This document shows, in pieces, positions 44,187-54,743 of a stretch of DNA of 64,000 nt. Made by a program: the position numbers and the translations under genes. The notes beneath the pieces were generated by a model. The model did no database searches and was not told the DNA's origin. It saw only the letters and a list, made by a program, of their open reading frames with translations. Origin of the DNA: Lactuca virosa (taxonomy: Eukaryota; Streptophyta; Magnoliopsida; Asterales; Asteraceae). Location of the stretch: contig CAKMRJ010003334.1 of the NCBI GenBank assembly GCA_928212115.1, positions 20,139,290-20,203,289 of the forward strand, written 5' to 3'. Position 1 is the first letter of the stretch; the number at the start of each line of letters is the position of its first letter.

Positions 44187-45073
44187 AGAGCAAAGCCTTA
44201 TGACCTACAGAATAAGCCCTAAGTCATAAGCACTAAGCGTCAACACATGCACTATATAGTAAGCTCTACACCTTAAGCCTTAAGACCTAATCCACAAGGC
44301 GTAAGGAATAAGCCAAATACCATAAGCCCTAAGAAATAAGCCTTAAGTCGTAAGATTTAATCCATAAGCTCTAAGCTCTAATCTATAATCTCCAATCCCT
44401 AGTCCCGAAACCATAATCCTTAAGCCTTATGTTTATGTCTTTATGACTTATGATTAAATCTTTTGGATATGGCTTATAAATGAGCCTTAGGGCTTACATA
44501 TTAAGATCTATGGCTTATCCCTTATTACTTATTGCTTAGGGCTTGTCTCTTAATGATACATTATGGCTTATGAATTATATCTTATATGTTAAGGCCTGGG
44601 GCTTAAGGCCTATAGGCTACATGTTAGGACTAAAGGCTTAAGTCTTACATATTATGGATCATGATTTAGTGGTTATTGCTTATGGCTTACGAATTTGGCT
44701 TATAGCTTAGGACTCAAGGCTTGGGGATTATGGCTAATGGCTTCCAACATATGCCTTGTTAATTAGGGATTATAGTTTTGGACTTATTGAATTTTTCTTA
44801 AGGGTTTGGGTTTATGGTTTAGGGATTATGACTTAAGGCTTAGGGATTATGGCTTATTTCTTATGAATTAGAGCTTAAGGCTTAGGTTATGGATTATAGC
44901 TTTGATTTAAGGCTTAGGGCATATGACAAATAACTTAAGTCTTAAAGGCTTATGGCTTAAGGCTTAAGGTATATGCCAAATGGATTAGTTCATAAGCCTT
45001 AAGCCTTAAGCCATAAGCCATAAACCATAAGCCATAAGCCATACGCCATAAACTATAAGCCATAACTAGATAC
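44187..45073. repeat. Degenerate TAAGCC / GGCTTA array with strand switches
   Basis: Nearly 900 bp built of 6-10 bp words. From 44187 to about 44440 they read TAAGCC, CATAAGCC and CCTTAAG. From about 44440 to 44970 the complementary GGCTTA, GGCTTAAGG and GGCTTATGG dominate. From about 44990 they read CATAAGCC again. It is not the plant telomere repeat TTTAGGG, although TTAGGG occurs within it. Confidence 0.85.
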
Positions 45074-45818
45074 TGTTGGGTTTTGAGCATTCTAACACTT
45101 CCTAAGTGTACATGCAACCCTATTAAACCTTGGATCTATGTTTGTCTAAGATACATGCAAAATATTATTTTCCAAGGTTTATAACCTATCTAGCATGGCA
45201 TGGGGTACTTTTAACCATAAAAGAACTAGATGAATTACATACCTTTTGTTGATTGTTGATTCCTGGGAGTTTGAGAGCCAAGCACCAATAATATGAATGC
45301 CTCAAATGGAAATCACAAATCACCACAAACTTGGAAAATGTATGAGAGAGTATACTAACTCTTGATTTTGGCCACCACACTTACACACACCTTTTGGTGG
45401 GGGTTTTTCATGCAACATAGCTTGTTTATATAGTGTACATGGTTAGGGTGAAACCTTTGTCCCTCTTCCAAGGATCCATGGGTAAAAGCTCCATGGATCA
45501 TCCATGGACTTCCATATAAGCTTAGCCCATTCCCAAATGAGTGTTAGCCCACACCATATAAATATAATAGCCCATGATTTAATTAGTCTTCCTTTTAATC
45601 ACTAAATTAATTCATAATTAATCCAAGATTAAAACTAATTAAGTAACATGACTTTATATTAATATATTATAACTTATAATATATTAATAAATCGTAAGTA
45701 TACAACTCTCATAAAATTATCCATAACTAGTTTGGGTGAAGTGCAACCCAAATGGACCATGCCGGGTCGGGTCAAGTATATACCAAATAAGTTATGGACT
45801 TAGACACCTTATCCAACA
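45074..45818 (-). repeat. Solo copia LTR (X family), minus orientation
   Basis: 745 bp from TGTTGGGTTTTGAGC to TTATCCAACA on the plus strand. Its reverse complement matches the LTR at 52355-53151. It is flanked by GATAC (45069-45073) and CATAC (45819-45823), a 4/5 match that fits a target duplication with one later change. No internal region is attached. Confidence 0.88.
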
Positions 45819-46155
45819 CATACACCCTCATTCGCATACCTACACCCATACCCACCCCCACACACTTATACATATATACCAATTCCCACAAGCCAACACT
45901 GATGCCTACACTACTCAACCTCCACGTTACCTCCACCTCCACATCCACCTTTACACCCTTACCCACCCACCCTACCTATACATACACCACCCACCCATCA
46001 TATCCCCACACCTCCCTTGCCCCAAATCTACACCCCCACCCCTGCCCACCCATCCTCACCTTATATAAGTTACATCACCAATACATACCTACTCATACCC
46101 ATCATGACCCATACCATCACACCCTACACCCACATGCTCACGTACACCACCCACC
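45819..46155. repeat. C-rich, G-poor low-complexity tract
   Basis: About 335 bp of CCCACA, CCTACA and CACCCACC-like words with only about 11 G on this strand. Open frames across it give Pro/Thr/His repeats and are not genes. A similar tract resumes at 46551-46640. Confidence 0.85.
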
Positions 46156-46402
46156 CATTATTAGGGTTTGCATGATCTTCCCGTACACCCTGCGTATGAG
46201 GTGTACGCCCAACATACTAAGGCACGCACGACCTAATACTCTTAGCGTACACACATACGCTCAACATACTCCCCAAATTCCAAAATTACCAAAATGCCAC
46301 TATGGGCCCGTTTGCACTCTTTTCTTTCACTTAGGGACCAAAATGCAATGCATTCATTTATAGGGTAAAACTTAGAAGTACCTCATCATTGGGATGTTAC
46401 AC
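46156..46402 (+). repeat. Possible Ty3 LTR 3' fragment
   Basis: Ends TTGGGATGTTACA, contains GTACGC/GCGTAC words (about 46190-46260) and a GGACCAAAATGCA segment, similar to LTRs at 54744 and 60867. The left edge is not defined. Confidence 0.4.
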
Positions 46403-47041
46403 ACACCCACATGCATTATTCTCTAAATAGGGTTTAACTTTCATTGTAATATTTGACCATTCAAGTTTGGGTTTATTCTAATTTTGAGTTATTTAGTTAT
46501 TTCTATATTTTAAATGTTATACGTGTTTCAAAGATATTTATAACTTCACACACTAACTCCATGCCCACACACCTACCCCCTACCCAGCTCACAACACCTC
46601 ACATCCACCTACACCCACGTTCTACCTACTCCTAGATATACACACGTTAGAGCTTATGATGTATCGCTTAAGGGTTAGCAATCACAAGTTATTATGACAT
46701 ATAAACCTTTGCTACGAAATGAAAATCCATAAACATTTTCTAAAATGGAATTATTTTAAAAAATGAAAGTATGGTATCTGAGAACATTTAAAAAAATTAC
46801 TTTTATGGAAAACTAAATTGTAAAAAAAAAGAATTACTTTTATAAAAACCAAATTGTAAAAATTTTGTAATAAAATTAACAAAAACAAAATTACATTTTT
46901 TTCCGATATCCCTAAAATTTATGCAAAAAATTCAATTTTGTAAGTTTCCCTCTCCTCCCAAAAATTGGAATTTTAAGTTCCCTCTTGAACACGGAAAACA
47001 AATTGCCCCAACCCTAAGTTAGACCGAGAATCATAATCAAG
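46403..47041. other. Unassigned, partly C-rich
   Basis: AT-rich, except for the second C-rich tract at 46551-46640. The stretch at 46990-47041 resembles a plant 5' leader and ends at the ATG of the fragment described next. Confidence 0.4.
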
Positions 47042-47191
47042 ATGCTGCGGAAATTGCTAATTTCCAGTCGAGGCCATCAGGTTCCTTCTTTTTCCGATCA
47101 GAATCATTTTCTAACTACTTTGTCACTTTTCCTTCATCATCTCTCTTTTTCCTCCAATTCCTCATGGTTTGTCTAGTCTTCACATGTTTCT
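47042..47191 (+). pseudogene. Candidate first exon, organelle-presequence-like
   Basis: An ATG opens about 44 codons: MLRKLLISSRGHQVPSF, then a serine/leucine-rich stretch ending FSSNSS. It is rich in Arg, Ser and Leu with almost no acidic residues, as in mitochondrial or plastid targeting sequences. A possible splice donor ATG|GTTTGT lies near 47166. It may not belong to the exons further on. The gene identity is not recognised. Confidence 0.35.
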
Positions 47192-47524
47192 AAGCATTTT
47201 ATGGTGTTGTCCGTTGTTTCTAAGTATCAATTTGCTATAGGGCTTGTTAGTTTGTACAGTCTATCATATATACATTGCTGTTTTGTTGGGTAGACTTGAG
47301 TACCAGAGAGAGAAAGTTTTGATGCTGCACTTCAAGTTTTCTATAGAATGTTAGGGCGATTTGTAACAATAGCTTATTTATTTCATGTGAGTTTTCATTA
47401 TGTTCCTTTCTGTTTGCTTGTGTGAACTTATGAGTTGATGTAGTTTCAATGAAAACCAACTTGTTAGTGTCTTCATTTTACTCTGCTTGAAATGATGACC
47501 ACCAAGTGTTTGATAAAAATTCTC

Positions 47525-48325
47525 AATGAGTTCGTATTCCCCCACAAATTAAAGTCCCTTATACGTATTCCTTTGTGCCAACTCTGTTTCTTGGCCTTAC
47601 AGATCCTAATGACCATTTGAAATACTCGCTTGAGATTATTGTACAGGTAAAACTTAGTTTTTAGTAGGGGTGGACCCACCCTTATGAGAATGGGGTCATA
47701 TACCCCCAACGGATTTTCGAAAATTATCCGAACTCCTAATTTACACTCCCTTTGTTGTCATAACTCATAAGATGGTGGTGATGGATTTTAGTTATCTTTT
47801 GTTTGTAAATGTTTTTGCTGGTATGTCACTAGTTAACCCACCCTTATTAGTTATTTGGAATGATAGTCTGTGCCTTTCATTATGGCCTCATGCTTAATTA
47901 TAAAAAATATGACAGGTCTCTTCAAAGTGAAGGACCCTTGTACTCTGGGAGGAGGGTCAGATACAGTATTTGGCACGACAGTTGATCTGGGGAAATTGAA
48001 TTCCCAGTTTGAGGTAGTGTTTTACTTTGAGCATTTGTAGAGTGGAAGTGAAAGTGATTGTGCATATGTATTGAACTGCAGGAAATAGGTCGATTAGTGT
48101 CAAGTCCTGTTGATGCAAGATTGAGAAATCTAGAAATAGGAAGGGATTAGCGGAGAGTGAACCATCAACTTCAACCATGTGTGTTAATGGGAAACCTGAT
48201 TTCTCTAAGCTGAAAGGGGAGATTTGTCTGGACAATATTTCAGTTAGAGAACTTCATGCAACTTTCAAGGCTACATTTGGCAGGGAAACTCCTGTGAAGG
48301 ATCTACATGGGGCTGTCTAATTCTT
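47525..48325 (+). pseudogene. Decayed spliced host-gene fragment
   Basis: Three exon-like blocks with canonical splice signals. 47525-47646 encodes VPTLFLGLTDPNDHLKYSLE... and ends CAG|GTAAAA. 47916-48013 is preceded by ATGACAG, encodes DPCTLGGGSDTVFGTTVDLG and ends GAG|GTAGTG. 48082-48325 is preceded by AACTGCAG, encodes EIGRLVSSPVDARLRNLEIG and then, after a frameshift near 48140, LDNISVRELHATFKATFGRE. Frames agree between blocks apart from a missing base at the start of the second. I do not recognise the protein. It looks like a fragment captured by, or buried in, the CACTA element. Expression is unlikely. Confidence 0.5.
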
Positions 48326-48611
48326 GTGATGTTTCGACTACCACTTTCATAAACGAAAACAACATAATAACAAAGAAATTCCAAAGTAGAAGAAGACTGT
48401 AACGATAAAAATAACGTTAATAATGAGAATGAGAAGGAGAAGGAGAATCCATTTGTTATATTAGTCGGTCAAAGTCAAAGTGAGGCCCTCAATGGTTGGG
48501 CTTGACCAACAACTAAACGAAAAAAAAAAGAGGCAAGTGGTAGATAATTGATCCTTAGATGATAATATTTTAACAATTATGTTTACTTTTACTATTGTAT
48601 AACAATTAGTC

Positions 48612-48661
<50 letters not shown>

Positions 48662-49816
48662 TAAGTAAATTAGGAGGTCTAATAATTATCAATCTGTAAA
48701 AGTAATAGTTTTGATCAAACCTATTAATTGGAAAGATTGTTTGACAATGGTTCTACTTAATTTACTATTTATACACCAATTAAGGTCCTAATGTTAGTTA
48801 TATTTAGTGATCAATGCGTGTAGTTGGCTCAATAAGAGCCGAAGCAAGAATTAGGTGTTTCATTCTATAATGTGATTGCAAATATCATGTGTTTCATTCT
48901 ATAAACCAGTTATATTTTTGGTTGAACCGGTTCGGTTAAACCTGATTTTCTCTTGAACCGGTTTGGTTGAACCCGCTTTCTTTTGATTCAGATCGGTTGA
49001 ACCTAGTTAGGGAACCACATGGTTTTTTATTTTAAATTTTCCACTAGTTTCATCCAACCCGCTTGTATTGACCATTTGACCTGATTCATTCATATAGTCT
49101 ATTGATGGTGCCCCCAACAAAGAATATTTCTAGATCCGTCACTGGTTTTTAGATTTATGTTTTAAGTTTTGTAGTTTTTCTTACTTTGTTGCTTGTTTCT
49201 TGATGTTTCACAAACAATCCGTATGTAAAAGATGGTGATACAGTAAGTGACTTCTCCATTGCTTCTTTTTAACTTTTCTTTCACAACTAGTTTACTAAAT
49301 TGTAACAATTGCATTTGTGTTATGATTAGATAATGGACTTTTGTTGTGGTTCAAATGATTTCAGTTGCTTCATGAAAGAAAAACTCGTCACCATGGGAAA
49401 GACAAGGCTCCCTTTAACGCCACCAGGTTCCCTCACCTTCGTTGCCTTCTCCACCACCACAACTGCACAGACGCAACACCGCGCCCCATTTACCACCAAC
49501 ATCGTGAGTCGTGACCACTGTTTACCGCCATCATAGTCACTACTATCACTCACAACAACCACCTAAATCTATTGGTTTTATTTTAGGTTGTAGAAAATGA
49601 CATGCAAATATACGTGATTCGGAAAATGACGAAAAACCCTTCCATGTCCAGGTCTAACAAAATTCAAATATCATACTTCCTAAAGTTTTGTGCCGCCATT
49701 GTTTTTTTATTTTTATTTTTAATTCGATTATTGCAGCACATAGACAAATTGGGGTGACAACACTCATTACAGTAAGTTGTAACTCTTGATACTTTCACAA
49801 CCAAGGAACCACCAGT
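48326..49816. other. CACTA interior, unassigned
   Basis: Holds a (TA)n tract (48616-48651) and a cluster of AACCGGTT dyads (48919-49012). A short open frame near 49333-49536 has no recognisable motif. Confidence 0.4.
48919..49012. repeat. GAACCGGTT dyad cluster
   Basis: GTTGAACCGGTTCGGTT, then TTGAACCGGTTTGGTTGAAC and GATCGGTTGAACC within 95 bp. Self-complementary words on an AT-rich background. Confidence 0.75.
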
Positions 49817-50043
49817 ATGTCATCACCTCACAAGATCATCATTGTTATATTTTTTGTACTAATTTCTTCTTTTTCATTTGGGACTTTAACTTGTGAAAGC
49901 CGATTCAAAGGTTTGATTATGTTAACTTGTTTGTGCATTACACTTTTTTCCTTCAGAAACTACTCTACTAAATTTTTAATGTACTCATTTTTTGTTTCAA
50001 TGTTGGTATAGGTACCAAATATGATATCAACTCAAGACCATGA
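49817..50043 (+). CDS. Candidate small secreted peptide, two exons
   Basis: Exon 1 (49817-49910) starts MSSPHKIIIVIFFVLISSFS, a textbook signal peptide (basic start, long hydrophobic core), with a plausible cleavage near FGTLT-CES. It ends AAAG|GTTTGA. A 101-bp AT-rich intron ends TTTTTTGTTTCAATG...TATAG. Exon 2 (50012-50043) completes a 41-residue protein ending KYDINSRP and TGA. The predicted secreted part is about 16 residues with one cysteine. It does not match CLE, CEP, PSY, RGF or IDA motifs that I know. It lies inside the CACTA element. Without splicing the frame runs on for 64 residues. There is no expression evidence; chance is a real alternative. Confidence 0.35.
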
Positions 50044-50616
50044 ACTTCAAAACTCAAAGAAATAGAAACCAACTTATATCTCATCTAATACCCTTCTCAA
50101 GAAGACAAAGAGCAATACCAACAAAATGAATGCCTAGTTATGTCTTGTTTTTGGTTTATGATGTTTTTGTTTTATTTACCATATTTTAATACTTGCAATT
50201 AGTACAATTTTTTTTCGTATTTTAATTACGAATTTAATGTATGAATTTGGATTTCAATTATTAATAATATCGAATTTTGAATTTTGATATTGTTTCATAT
50301 TGTCGGGTTTTTGTTACTTTAATTTATATTCTTTTGATGTGTCTACAATATAGAAAAAGTAACAATAAAAATTGAACTATTGTGGTTTTAATATAAATTT
50401 CGCCATGTTTTATAGTTTTTCAATGTCTCTAAAATTATACAATGGTGACTTTACATCATTTTTTGATACGTGGCTAAACGGTTAACAATAGCCATAATGT
50501 AAAGTAATTATGAGTCTACAATTGTTTTAAAATCATGTTTTTCTAAAGTTTTTGTGACGATAAATTGAACAATAACAACATAAAAAAAATTGATGTGGCA
50601 AATAAATACCATAACT
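50044..50616. other. CACTA 3' subterminal region
   Basis: AT-rich, no coding. GTGAC/GTCAC words increase towards the 3' end. Confidence 0.5.
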
Positions 50617-50960
50617 GATTGTTTTTGTGACTAATTATTAGCAAATCGTCACTTATGAAATTAATTACATGTGGCCATTTAACGAACATGGTCATGTTCA
50701 CCGTAATTACATGTTTTTAAAAGATACCCAATAGTCCTTAATTTTAATAGAACGTGTGTCTTTATAATACTTATGATCGTGTTTCACTTAATTGTGTGTC
50801 ACTATACGATAGGTAATAGTCACCAAAATTGATTGTTTTTGTGACTAATTATTACCAAATCGCCACTTATGGAATTAATTACATGTGACTATTTAGCGAA
50901 CATGGTCATGCTCACCGTAATTACATGTTTGCAAAAGATACCCAATAGTCTTAATAAAAT
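50617..50960. repeat. 214-bp tandem repeat in CACTA subterminal DNA
   Basis: GATTGTTTTTGTGACTAATT begins at 50617 and again at 50831. Each copy continues through CACTTATG, ACATGT and GAACATGGTCATG segments to GATACCCAATAGTC. Such arrays in CACTA elements usually bind the transposase accessory protein; that role is inferred. Confidence 0.8.
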
Positions 50961-51301
50961 TTAAACTGTGTGACAATATATTAGAAAAAAACCACACTAA
51001 AACATCATGAATGTCACAAGTTGGTAATATAAAGTCACCACAGTTACTAAATAAATGTGTCTATTGACGGTTTAACGCTACAATATTGGATATTTAAGGA
51101 AACAATTTCCGTACACATTTGCCACACTTTTATAATACGGCCACATGTTTTCATATCATACGGACACTACATTTTAAAGTGACCATAAGACCCATACGAT
51201 GGCGTCACCTTCCGTCACACTTTCAGTGAAAAAATAAAATGTCACTATATGCATATGGTCACACTTTTTTGGTGTGACTGTAAGTCATTTTTCTTGTAGT
51301 G

Positions 51302-52354
51302 TTCCTAACAGTGACAAGAATTTGGAATTCTTACACTGGTGATAAAGATTTGGAATTGTGAAATGAGTTTCATTGAAGATGTGTTCAATTGATCTATTTC
51401 ACAAAGTAAGGACCATAGACAAAACATAGTGTGCATGCTTGGAGCATGACATAACTATTGTTTAGACAAACATAGTGTGCATGCTTGGAGCATGGCATAG
51501 CTATTGTTTTAATTCAAGTATTAAGTTGATTATTCGAAACATTATACAATGAATAATGAGTAATCAATATGACTCAAAAGTTTTTGGGACATATAGGATT
51601 AGTATTATTGTGTTTCACTTTGCATGTTTTGACTTCCCGAATAACTAGGTTATTCAAACCATCCACAATCGATCATACTTTGGAAGTAGGTATTGAGGCA
51701 AGACTGTCATGAATGGGTCTGTAGTTTGTCTAGGACAAGATTGCTGCAGTGTTCATGAGTACTCCTGGAATAAGATTCGAGTATTGGATTAAACCCACAC
51801 TCATTTGAATCACTTCATGGATTTTATCATGAGTGATCATGAGACGATAATATCTTATATTCTTGAAACTGAGAGATATGAGTTGCAGTCTACAAATCGG
51901 TTGCACATTAATGATATGTAAACGCACCGGTAACTCAGTGTTATAAAACATATCGTTGTGTGTAATTTGATGAGTAGATAGAGTAAGCACATGAGTCGAA
52001 GTTTATCCATTCCTTTTATCCTTGGAAGGATAAAAGCGATATCTGTGGGCCCCTCGATGATTTAGTGATGACACCCTAAGTGCTTGGCCAAGCCTGGACT
52101 GATTTGATTTGTTCAATTAGTCGGTCGTCATAAATCAGAAATCGGGAAACAACAGATGGACAAAGAGAATGATTATAATTCATGTCTCAGTCCATATGAT
52201 ATCTATAATGGAGGAATATATATGATCCCTTATCTAATAGATGCGTCATTGACTAGGTCAGAGTTCGACATCGACTTTTAAGAGCTACCATTGCTAGTCG
52301 GGTTGTGGAGTCGTACTTGCAATAATAGTTATTAGACTTATCCAAGTGGGAGAC
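51302..52354 (+). mobile_element. Copia X internal region, last part
   Basis: Resumes after the CACTA element (TTC repeated at 51302-51304). It is collinear with 28190-29278 of the gag-only copia element but without the 389-bp duplication, and ends in the polypurine tract CAAGTGGGAGAC. A 46-bp tandem duplication (CATAGTGTGCATGCTTGGAG) lies at 51418-51509. Confidence 0.85.
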
Positions 52355-53151
52355 TGTTGGATTAGTGTCTAAGTCCATAACTATATTTGGTATGTACTTG
52401 ACCCAAGAGTAGCATGGTCCATTTGGGTTGCATATCACCAGGGCAATTTGATAGGATGGACTTTTGAGAAGAGGTTATTTATGATTTATTAATATATTAT
52501 AAGTTCTAATATATTAATATGAAATCATATTATTTAATTAGTATTGATCAAGAATTAATTTGGAATTAATTATGTGATCAAAAGAGACTAATTAAATATA
52601 TGGGGATTGATTATGTAAATCATTTATTCTTATAAAGTGGGATTATGATCCATAGTTCTTTATGTTAGGCTAAACCCATGTGGTGACCCATGGATACTCC
52701 ATGGAGGTTAAAACCCATGGAGCCTAAGGAATGTGGAAAGTCATGCACATTAGGGTTTTCATAGTGTAACCTTAGTTGTGCCTCACTATATAAGAAGCCC
52801 ATTGGTTGGTTAAATGTGCACTAGTGATCTTTGGAAGAGTCATAGAGCCGATTTCTAGAGCAATCCATTCTCTCACAAAGTTATCCTTTGTCCTAGGTGT
52901 GTTGTGATTCCATTTGAGGCATTCACACTATTGGTGCTAAGTTCTTAAAGGCCAAATACATCAAGGATAGCAAGCTACAACAAAAGGTATGTCATCTAAC
53001 TAGAATTTTGTAGTAAAGATACTCCATTGTATGCTAGTTAGGATGATGCTTTGGAAAAAAAAGTTTGCGTGTATATTAGAGAAAACATAGATACAAAGCA
53101 TCTAGGGTTGCATGTACACCATAAGAGTGTTAGAATGCCCAAAACCCAACA
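52355..53151 (+). repeat. Copia X 3' LTR
   Basis: 797 bp, TGTTGGATTAGTGTC to AAAACCCAACA, with TATATAAG at 52787-52794. The next base starts a Ty3 pol fragment, so X inserted into that gene. The 5' LTR of X is not in the window. Confidence 0.92.
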
Positions 53152-54743
53152 TGGATGTGGTGAAGGATTATGATTTCAAGATCCTTTATCATCCAAGGAA
53201 GGCCAATGTGGTGGCCGATGCTCTTAGCCGCAAGGCGGTCGCGGCTCTGATCAGGGATATATGTTTGAGGATGACCGTGATTACTCCATTGTTGGAGCGG
53301 ATTCATGAGGCACAGGTTGAGGCTATGAAGGAGGAGAACCAAAAGAGCGAGCGTATAGTGGGTCAAGTGGCTTCCTTCAATTATGATAGTCGTGGATTGT
53401 TGACTCTGCATCAGCGGGTTTGGTCCGTATTGGGGCGATGTTCGCCAGATTCTGATGGAGGAGGCTCAAAAGTCTAGGTTCTCCATCCATCCTGGGGCGA
53501 TGAAGATGTATAGGGATCTTTGTCCTGATTATTGGTGGCCCTTCATGAAGCGTGATGTGGCATTGTACGTGGAGCGGTGCTTGACCTGCAGGAAGGTCAA
53601 GCCCGAGCATCAACGTCCTCATGGCATGACGCAACCGTTGGAGATTCCCGTATGGAAATGGGAAGACATCACCATGGATTTTATCACGAAGCTTCCCAGG
53701 ACTGCCCGCAGAGTGGATTCGATTTAGGTCATCGTGGATCGTTTGACCAAGAGCGCGCATTTCATTCCGGTTCAGGAGAGTATTTTTGTAGAAAAGTTGG
53801 TTGAGGTTTATATCGGAGAGGTTGTGGCACGTCATGTAGTGCCGGTATCAGTGGTTTCTGACAGGGATGTCCGCTTTACTTCCAGGTTTTGGAAGTGGTT
53901 TCATGACAAGTTGGGCACTCGTCTCCATTTTAGTACATCCTTCCATCCACAGAACGATGGTCAGAGTGAGCGGACTATCCAAACTCTTGATGATATGTTG
54001 TGTGCGTGCGTGTTGGATTTTGGTAGGAGTTGGGATACGTATCTTCCGTTAGCGGAATTTTCGTATAACAACAATTATCACGCTAGAATTAATCGACCTC
54101 CTTTTGAGATGCTCTACGGGAAGAAATGCAGAACCCTGATTTGATGGGGCGAGGTCAGTCAGCGGGTTATGAGGAGTAGCGAGGTGGTACTCAAGACCAC
54201 TGAGCTGATTCAGCAGGTTTGGAGCAGGCTCCAGAAAGCTCAGAGTTGGCACAACAGGGGTCGGACAGACTTAGAGTTCCAGGTAGGAGATATGGCTCTC
54301 CTGAAGATGTCTCCTTGGAAAGGTGTCATCCGGTTCAGGAAGCGGGGCAAGCTAGGCCCCAGGTATATTGGTCCCTTCAGGGTTTTGGCTCGGGTGGGCC
54401 GGGTTGCGTATCGTTTAGATCTTCCAGCCAAGCTCGGTCAGATTCATAGCACTTTCCACGTCTCTCAGATGCAAAAGTGTTTAGTGGACGATTCCGCAGT
54501 GGTACCATTGGAGGATATTCAAGTGGATGACAACCTGAATTATATTGAGAGGTCGGTGGCGATTCTGGATTGGAAGACGAAAACCTTGAGGAACAAGGTT
54601 GTTGAGCTAGTGAAAGTGTAGTGGCAGCACCGCAAGGGATCATAGTGGACTTGGGAGCCCGAGGATGAGATGAGAGAGCATTATCTGGAATTTTTCGGGG
54701 CAGCGGACTTCGAGGACGAAGTCTGATTCAAGTGGGGGAGAGT
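53152..54743 (+). pseudogene. Ty3 chromovirus pol end (RNase H tail, integrase, C-terminus)
   Basis: Starts in RNase H (VVKDYDFKILYHP, ANVVADALSRKA). Then come the integrase zinc domain (RFSIHPGAMKMY, CLTCRKVK) and the DDE core (VIVDRLTKSAHFIPV, VVSDRDVRFTSRFWKWF, QSERTIQTLDDML, all three catalytic residues kept). After that are LGPRYIGPFRVLARVGRVAY and the end WEPEDEMREHYLEFFG. Breaks: frame change near 53450, TAG for tryptophan at 53728, TGA for a sense codon near 54142, and two TAG codons near 54619 and 54646. It is an inactive member of the family that also left the remnant at 1-1404. A purine tract AAGTGGGGGAGAG precedes the LTR. Confidence 0.92.

Larger units (their letters stand above)
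30281..51301. mobile_element. CACTA (En/Spm-type) transposon with nested insertions
   Basis: The 3' end is intact: GTCATTTTTCTTGTAGTG ends at 51301 and is followed by TTC. Its matching 5' end with TTC survives in D1 at 21532. Without nested elements it is roughly 10 kb. Subterminal DNA at both ends is full of GTCACA/TGTGAC words. No TNP-type transposase frame is visible, so it is non-autonomous. It carries a Ty3 element, a solo LTR, simple-sequence DNA and gene-like fragments. The interior was read only by eye; parts of it may belong to other repeats. Confidence 0.7.

Noticed and set aside
44700..45070. Interstitial telomere repeats (TTAGGG words)
   Set aside because: The plant repeat TTTAGGG is not tandem here; the words belong to a TAAGCC/GGCTTA array.
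45736..46363. Long Pro/Thr/His-rich open frames
   Set aside because: They are translations of a low-complexity C-rich tract that is nearly free of G, which removes stop codons.
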